Translations under genes and position numbers: made by a program
Shown here: piece by piece, positions 7,086 through 16,000 of the stretch
Layout: every line of letters starts with the position of its first letter
Numbering within the stretch: the first letter of the stretch is position 1
Assembly: GCA_963693025.1 (NCBI GenBank)
Contig: OY843749.1
Coordinates: 806,001 to 870,000, forward strand
From: JAHRAW01 sp963693025
GTDB lineage: Bacteria > Pseudomonadota > Gammaproteobacteria > Arenicellales > Poriferihabitantaceae
Direction: 5' to 3'
Length of the DNA stretch: 64,000 nucleotides
The notes under the pieces: model-generated
The model's database searches: none
Seen by the model: the letters and a program-made list of their open reading frames with translations, nothing else
Told to the model about the DNA's origin: nothing

Positions 7086-10000
7086 CTAAAACTTAACCGC
7101 CCCCTCCAACCAAACCCCGTGATTCGTCCCCGCCTTCTCCTCCCTATCAGCGAACAAATTCAAATCATACCGCCCGCCCCGCTCCCACTGCATTCCCACA
7201 CGATAATTCCGCGCATCTTTGGACATGGACATCTCGCTATACGGAGTTATTTGCCAGCCGGTGGCGTGGGTGGCGTAGGCTATTCGGGCGTTTAGGCGGG
7301 TGGTTAGGGGTTTGTTGGTGGTTGCGGTGGGGGTGCCTACGCTGCTGCCGCCGCCGTTGCCGTCCGCCCAGATTTTATCTACCTGGCTTTTGGTATTGCC
7401 ATACGTCGGCGCCAGCGTCAGCGACAGACCCTGCGCATCCCCGCCACCTCTCGGCTCAATCCGAATACTCCCGCCAACCCCCCAATCTTCCGCGCCGCCG
7501 CTATGCGTAAACAACCCCCTCGCATGCGTCTCCAGCGTCAGCCCGCGCGCGCCGTGGGAGTACACTAGACCCGTGCCGACTTCCATTCCGGTGCCGGTGT
7601 TTTCGCCGTCTCCGCCGTCGTAGCGGGCGCCGATTTCCAGGGAGGGGGTGGCTATTCCGCCGTTTCGGGTGGCGTATTTGGTTTCGGCTTCCAGGGACAG
7701 GCGCACGCGGTTGACGCTCACTTCCAGGTCGGCGAGCGTCGCGGCGCCTTCGCCCGCCACGCCTTTGAACTGGGTTTCGGTGACGAAGGCTTCGGCTTTG
7801 AGGCGCAGCGAGTGGGCGCCGCTTGACAACACCTTGCCGCTGCCGCCGACGCCGACCGTGGTGGTGGAGATTTCGCCTTTGGATGTTGCCTCCTTGTTGC
7901 CTTCATCATCTTCCGGCGTCACTTCCACATCGCCCTTGCCGCCGCCGAGCGCGACCCACAAATCCAGCGCGCCGTCGAACGAAGTCCAACTCATATACGG
8001 CAGCACGCTGGTCAAGTCCATTTCATATTCGCCCTTCTGCGTGTCGCCGTCCGCGAGGGTGACTTCGTAATCAATGTCGGCTTCGCTCCACGACACCATC
8101 ACGCCGAGGAGCATGTCGTCCAGCACGCGTTTGTCCGCGCCGAGGTGGAAACTGAACAGGTCGCCGTTCCAGTCGCTGCCGCCGGTTTTTTTGCCGCCGA
8201 TTCGGCGGTAGTCGCCGCCGCCCCATAGCCCGACCCCGCCGGCCTGGCTGCTGTCGCCCGCCGCGCCGAGTGGCATCGAGAACGCCGAGCCGTTGAGCAG
8301 TTTTTTCATATTCATATCGTCGTCGTCGGCGAGCGATTTGGCATGCGTCGCCGCCATCGCCGCGAGCGAGGACTCGCCGCCGAGGTTGAATTGCAACCCG
8401 TTACCCGCGCCGCCGCCGTCCGCCAACGACAAACCGCCGCCGCTGCCGCCAAACGCCGCGCTAGACACCGCATCCACGCGCCCGGCAATCGCGCCCATCT
8501 GCACGCCGGAGATGACATAGGTGACTTCCGGCAACACCGCTTCGTTGAGCGTCTCCAACGCCTCGCTGCTGGTGTCGTCCAGCGAGATGACGACATCCAC
8601 CGACTCCGCGGCGTCATAGTCGGCGCCACGCGCGGTGTGCGTGATGGTCACGTCTTCGCTGGTGCTGTTGGTGTCGCGCAATGCGCTCGCCGTAATCGTC
8701 TGCGGCACATTCCAGTTGCCCCGGTTGAAGTCCAGCCTGCATCCCGCCGTCGCGCACGCAACCTCGCCCAACGAAAGCACGAGCGCCTCCCCATACTCCA
8801 CCGTGTCAAAACGCGCTGTCACCGTCACCGCGCCGTTGCGCGAACCCACCGGCTGGGCGGCGAGTTCCACCGTATAAGCCGCGGTCTCCTCTTCCTCCAC
8901 CGTCAGGGCGACCGCGGAGACCCGCAAGCCGACCATGTCATCCTCAATCACGCGGATGCTTACATCGTCGGCGGCGGCGTCGCCCATCATGTAATCCGAG
9001 CCGCCGCTGTTGATGGAATGCGAAATGATGACGGTGTCGCCGGTGGGGTTGGCGTCATCATCCTGCACGCCGGTGACGGTGATGTTCACCGCCTCATCCC
9101 AATTCATGTGGGAGAACATCACCGAAGCCGGCGACACCGTCGCCACCGACGTGTCGTTTGATGCCATCGACACGGTTACATTGCCGTCCTCCGGCACCGG
9201 CTGCGACATCAGTTGCACGCTGTAAATGCCGCTCGAGCCCTCACCCACCGAGCCCTCACTCACCTCGCCGGAGTCGCTGAGCACCGCATCGTTGAGCGAC
9301 ACATTAGACTTCACCAACCCGCGCATATCGATCTCAATCACGCGGATGGTCAAATCGTCGGCGGCGGTGTGGTCGCCCGCCATGTAATCCGAGTCGCCGC
9401 CGTTGATTGAATGCGAAATGGAGACGGTGTCGCCGCTGGGGCTGGCGTCAAAATCCCGCACGCCGGTGACGGTGACGGTCTGCGCCACATTCCAAGTCGT
9501 GCCGGTGAACACCAGCGAAGCCGGCGACACCGTCGCCACCGCCGTGTCGCTTGATGCCAGCGACACCATCACATCGCCGCCCACCGGCTGCGAAGTCAGT
9601 TGCGCGCTGTAAATGCCGCCCTCGCCCTCATTCACCGAGTAGGTTGATGGGGCAGACGCCACAGCGGTGAGCGACACATCGGCAATCATCAACCCGCGCA
9701 TCTCGTTGTTAATCACGGTAACCGGCACATCCTCCACGCCCGTCACGCTGTCGCCCGTCTGGCGGTTCGCAAGCACCACCGTGTGCGAAATCACCACCGG
9801 CTCGTCGACCGCGTCATCGTCTTCCACGCCGCCCACCGTCACCGTCCTGGCGATATTCCAGTCCCCGCTGGTGAAAACCAGCGAAGCCGGCGTGACCGTG
9901 GCGGTGTCGGGGTTGTCGCTGGTCGGCGAAATCGTGACGATGGCGCCATCCGTGTCGGTGTTCAGCGTCACGGTGTAAGTGGCGATGTCGCCTTCATCCA

Positions 10001-13000
10001 CGGTGACGGCGCTCGCCGAAATGTCGGCGGTAATGTCGGCGGAGCCGATGACGACGGCGTTGACGAAGAGACGGGCGCCGTCGGAACCGCTTATGTTCCT
10101 GCCGCTTTCCTGGAACCTTTGCCCCGCTCCCAGACCCTGAATATCCGCGCGGGTGTTAAGCAGCCTATAACGCCAAACCCACGACCCAACTCCACCCCCC
10201 ACCGTGAACCTGCCCACCAAATCCTGGCCACCGCCTATCCCGAATAACTCATCTTCGCCGGCATCACCGCCGCTGATGGTGATCGGGACTATAACCACCA
10301 GGTCATTACTCCCGGCTTCCACCCTCACGTCTTCGGTCACGGTGACGGTGGTTTGCTCCGCGGTTATGGTCGGCGTATCGTCAGCGCCGATGATGGTAAT
10401 CGTCACGGTGGTGGTGGTGACACCGTCGATGTTGGTCACCGTGAATTCGTCTTCCAGTTCCGAGGATTGCCCCATTCGCAAGGTAACCCCCGGCTGATGC
10501 AACTCCTGAATCTCCTGCTGGTCGTTATCCGCCGTATAAGTCCAAGACCCGTCGGCGCGAAAGGTCAGTACACCGTAGTCGCTGGTCATCGCCAACGGCA
10601 TAAACGTCTGGTCGGCGGCATCGCCGCCCATGACCGTCACCATACCGGTCGCCACCAAATTGCCGTCGGCAGTCACATCCTCATCCTCAGTCACACTACC
10701 GGTCGACGCCGACAGTGTCGGCGTAGAATCCGCGCCGGTGACGGTAACAGTAAACGCAACGGGGGTTACGCCGTCGTTCAAGAGGGTGGTGAAAGTCATC
10801 GCTTGCGTCATGCCGACTCCCAGCGCCTCAATCACCGCATTGTCGTTCATCACCGTGTAATGCCACGTCTCGGTGTCGGTGGTCAGCCCGCCGAACTCCA
10901 GCGTGCCGACCGCGTCGCCAACGGCGGTCAACTCGTCCGCATCAAAGCCGTGGTCGCCGTCGTCGCCGTCGGCGAAGGTGACGGTGAATGCCTGCGTGCG
11001 CAGATTGCCCATGCCATCCACCCCGTTGTCATTCGCGTCCGCCGGCATATCTTCGGTTACGGCGGCGGTGCGCGTGCCGCTGAAGGTCGGCACATCGTCC
11101 ACGCCGTTAATCGTAATCGTCACGGTGGTCGTGGTCATGCCGTCGCTGCTGGTCACGGTGAAGGTGTCGGTGTGCGACGCCCCGGCGCGCAGCCCCTGAA
11201 TCTCCGCCTGATTGTTCGCCGCCGTATAAGTCCAGGTGCGTTCGGCGAGCACCACCAGATTGCCGTAGGTGCCGGGCAGGGTTGCCGCGGTCAAGTCGGT
11301 GTCGCCGGTGTCGCCGGCGGTTACCATCACCGAGCCGGTCGCCACCAGATTGCCGCTGGCGTCGGCGCTGTCTTCGGTCACCTCACCGGTCGCCGCCGTC
11401 AGAGTCGGCGGGTCGTTGATGCCTTGAATGGTAATCGTCACGGTGGTGGTGGTGACGGTGTCGCTACTGGTCAGCGTGAAGGTTTCGGTCAGCGGCGTGT
11501 CGGTGGCGCTCAGCCCTTGAATCGCCGCGAGGCTGTTATCCAGCGCATAAGACCACGCGCCGCTGGCGGAAAATGACAGTTCGCCGCCGTAGGTTCCGGT
11601 CAACGCCGCCGGCATAAACATATCCTCGCCCTGGTCGCCGCCGGTGGTGGTCACCGTGCCGGTTGCCACCAAATTGCCGTCGTCATCCACCGCCATATCT
11701 TCGGTTACGCTGCCGGTGGATGCCGTCAGAGTCGGCACATCGTCGGCGCCGTTGATGGTAATCGTTACGGTGGTGGTGACGGCGCCGTCGGGGTTGCCGG
11801 TCGCACTGGAACTGGTCACGGTGATAGCGTCGACCAGCGACTGCCCCGGCGCCAGTTGCTGAACCTCCATCCGGTTGTTGGGAATCTTATAAGTCCAGGC
11901 GCCGGTGGAAAGAATCGTCAGCGAGCCTATCGTGCCCTCAATCCCCGGCGTAAACTCGTCTTCATCGTCATCGCCGCCGCTGATGGTGAGCGTGCCGCTC
12001 GCCACCAAATCGCCGTTGGCATCCACCGACATATCTTCGGTGAGCGTGGCGGTGTCCGCCGACAGCATCGGCACATCGTCCTCGCCCTGCACGGTCACCG
12101 TCAGGAATCTGCCCCCCACCGCCTCGAGGCCCTGCGCATCCACCGCATAGTACGATATCGAAGACTGTGCCGTTTCCGTCTCGTTCAACCCGTCAAAGTC
12201 GTCGCCCGGGTCAAAATTCCAGGCGCCGTTGGAATGAATGGTGAAGGTGCCGCCGGAGCCGCCCGGCTTGGTGAGCATGCCGCCCGCCGGCACCGCCTCA
12301 AAAGTCGTGGCGGCAAAGTCATAGATTCTGGAGACGGTGAGGAGTCCGCCCTCCGGGTCGACATCGTTGAGCAGAATGTCGGCGTTGATGGTGTTGCCGG
12401 CGTCATTGGTCGTGCCGGTGGCGTCATCCGCCACGGTGAGCACCGCGTTTTCAGTGGTCACGCCAACATCGTCCTCGGTCGACGGCGCGTCGTTGGCACC
12501 GGTTACCGTCACCGTCACGGTGCCGATGTCCGTGTGCCTGCCATCCGACACCGTGTAGCCCGTCGAGGTGGTGCGGGTGTCGCCCGCTCCCAGGTCCACG
12601 AAAGCGCTGTCGGGGGAAGAAGCATTAAAAACCCAGGAGCCATTGGCATTGATGGTGAACTGCCCGCCGTGGCTGCCATAGACCAGGGCGCCGGGCGCCG
12701 TCGCCTCTGTGCTTGCGGTGTAACCGCTGCCGTCCTCGTTCACGAGATAGCCGTTAACCGCGGAGATGCTCAGGGAGTCGCTGTTGGCGTCGGTGTCGTT
12801 CAGCAGCAGGTCGGCGTTCTGCGTGATGCCGCCAACCACGGTGCCGGCGGCGTCATCGCCAACGATGCGGAGCACGCCTTCAGTGGCGGTGCCGACATCA
12901 TCCACCGCCACCGGCGCATCGTTGGGGCGGTAGACACTCATCACCAGGAACGCCGCGTTACCCGTGCGGGTGCCGTCGTCGGTGAGCCGGTATATCGTCT

Positions 13001-16000
13001 GCGAGATGGTGGGACTGGTGGTGCTAATCGAGTCAAAGTCGCCGTCCGGGTCAAAACTCCAGGCGCCGTTGGAATGAATGACGAACTCACCGCCGGCATG
13101 CCCGTCCACCGTCATCGCGCCGCCATCCGGCACCGTAACAACGACCCCCGCCCCCGAGGAATAATCAGTAACCTCCAAGATGCGAAAGTCGTCGCCGTCA
13201 CCGTCGCTGTCGTTGAGCAGCAGACCCCCGCTCACATCGTCGCCTTCAACCGTGGTGGCGACCGCGTTGGCGGCGACGGTCAGCGTCTCGTCTGAATCCA
13301 CCCTGCCCTGGTCGCTTGTCGCCACCGGGGGCGTGTTTTCGCCGGTCACGGTCACGGTCACGGCGCCGGTAGCGGTGCCGCCGTTGTTATCCGACACCGT
13401 GTAGTTGATGGTGCTGCTGCGGGTCTCGTCCGCGTCAAGATTGGCAAAGGTGGCGCCGGGCTGAAATATCCACGAGCCATCCGCCCGGATGGTGAAATGA
13501 CCGCCGTTGTCGCCCAGCGTGGCGGTGCCCAGATTTTCCGAGGACAGCGGGTCGTCGCCGATGCCCACCTCGGTGATGGTCAGGGTTTGCATATCCGCGT
13601 CGGTGTCGTTCAGCAGCAGGTCGGCGTTGATGGTGTCGCCGTCGGCATTCATACTGCCGGGGGCGCCATCGGCGACGCTCAGCGTCATCGTTTCGGTGGT
13701 TTCGCCGAGGTCATCCACCGCCTCCGGCGCGGTGTTCGGTCCGCTGACCGTCACCGTCACCGTGGTCAGCACATCCGCGCCGTGTATATCCGACACCTGG
13801 TACACCGCCAGGGTCTCGCGGCTGTTGCCGACGGTCAAATCGTCAAAATCGCCGTCCGGGTCAAACTCCCACGAGCCGTCGGCGTTGAGGGTGAAACTGC
13901 CGCCGCCGGTGGCGTCAAATGCCCTGCCGACATTGGCGGCGGTGCGCGCGGCGTGCGTGGGACCCGCCTCGGTGATGCGCAGGGCGTCGCCGTTCGGGTC
14001 GGAGTCGTTGAGCAGCAGGTCGGCGTTAATCGTGTCGCCGTCGGCATTGGTCGTGCCGGTTGCGCCATCGGCGACCGTCAACGCCGTGTCCGCGGCGGTG
14101 GCGCCGAGGTCGGCGACCACGGTCGGAATTTCGTTGGTGCCGACGACCGTGATGGTCAGCACCGCGTTGTGCGAGGCGGTGCCATCGGAGACGATGTAGG
14201 TGACATCAGTGGTTCTTATTTCGCCCTCGCCCAGGTCCCCGAAATCAGCAGTTTCGGCAAGAAAAGTGTAGGAGCCATCGACTCTGACGGTTATCTGCCC
14301 GCCGTTTCTGCCACGCGTCTGCGCGCCGGGCATCACGTTCTCCGGTCCGCCCGCGGCGGTGAAGCCCTGAACCTGGCTGACGGTCAGGGCGCCGGTGTCC
14401 GGGTCGATGTCGTTGAGCAGCACATCGGCGTTCTCGGTAACGGTGGTGGTGACGCCGTCCACGGTGACCATGCGCATCGTGCCAACATCGCCATTGCTCA
14501 CCCGCAGAAACTCGCCCTCCGTCACCCTGCCGAAATCGTCGACGCCGACCGGTATGTCATTGACGCCGGTGACCGTGATGAGAAGGGTCGCGCTCGCGGT
14601 GCCGCCCTGGCCATCGGAGACCACGTAGTCCACTGCGGTGCTGTCACTTCCGCCCGCGACAAAACGCTCAAAATTGCCGTCCGGGTCGAAGGTGTAAGAG
14701 CCATCGGACATGATGGTGAAACTGCCGCCATTGCTGCCCTCAAAGGCCCTGCCGACATTGTCGGCACTGGCCGTGGCTGCGACCAAGCCCACCGCAGTGA
14801 TGGTGAGGGTGTCGCCGCTGTCCGGGTCGCTGTCGTTGGCTAGCAAGCCGGCGGCGGCATTCACGGTCAGCACCGTATTTTCATCGGTGGTGCCGGTATC
14901 TAAGACGGCGGTCGGGGCGTTGTTGGTGGGGTCGGGGGCGTTTACCGTAACGGTGAAAGTCAGCGCGGCGGTGTCGCTGGGGGCGGTGTTCGTATCGGCG
15001 TCGCCGGCGGTATAAGTCAGCGTCACCGCCGCGGTGGTGGCGGCGCTCGGCGTGCCGCTCAGCCTGCGCGTGCCGGGCGCAAACGCCAAACCGGGCACGG
15101 CGGAAACATCCAGCGCATAAGACAAAGCCCCATTCCCGCCGCTCGCCACCGGCAACGTCACGTTGGCGATGGGCGCGGTGGCGATGAAGGTCAAATCATC
15201 CTGCGTCGCCGAGCCGAAAGAAGGCGCGTCGTCGGCGGTGCCGGTAACCGTGACGGTCAGTTGCGAGGCTGTGGTGTCGGTGCCGTCGGAGACGGTGAAG
15301 TAAATGATGGTGGTTTCGGTCGTGCCGGCGTTCAGGTCGTCAAAGTCGTCGTCCGGGTCAAAAGTCCAGGCGCCATTGGCGCTGACCGTGAACTCACCGC
15401 CGTTGCTGCCATCTATGTTGAGCAGGGCACCGCCGACATTGACCAGGCTGCCTGGGCTGCTGCCAACCTGGGCGATGGTCAGGCTGTCGCCGTCCAGGTC
15501 GCTGTCGTTGTTCAGCAGGTCGGCGTTGGTGCCGGTTGCGCCATCGGCCACGGTGATGGTGGTGTCCGCATCGGTGGCGCCGGTATCGGCAACGACGGTG
15601 GGGGCGCGGTTGGCGGCGGCGGTTACGGTCACTGTGAAGGTCAACGAAGCGGTGTCGGTGGCGGCGGTGTTGTCATCGGCATCGGCGGCGGTGTAAGTCA
15701 GCGTCACCGCGCCGGCGGCGGCGCTCGGCGTGCCGCTCAGCGTGCGCGAGTCGGCGTCAAAATTCAGCCCGGGCACGAGGGTCGCCAAATCCGCCAGCCT
15801 ATACGACAAATCCCCGTTGCCGCCGCTCGCCACCGGCAACACCACATCGGTGATGGCTTGGTCGACCGGGAAGGTCAAATCATCCTGCGTCAGCACGCCG
15901 AAAGTCGGCGCGGTGTCCGGGGGGGCGGTTACCGTCACGGTGAAAGTCAACGCGGCGGTGTCGGTGGCGGCGGTGTTGTCATCGGAGTCGGCGGCGGTGT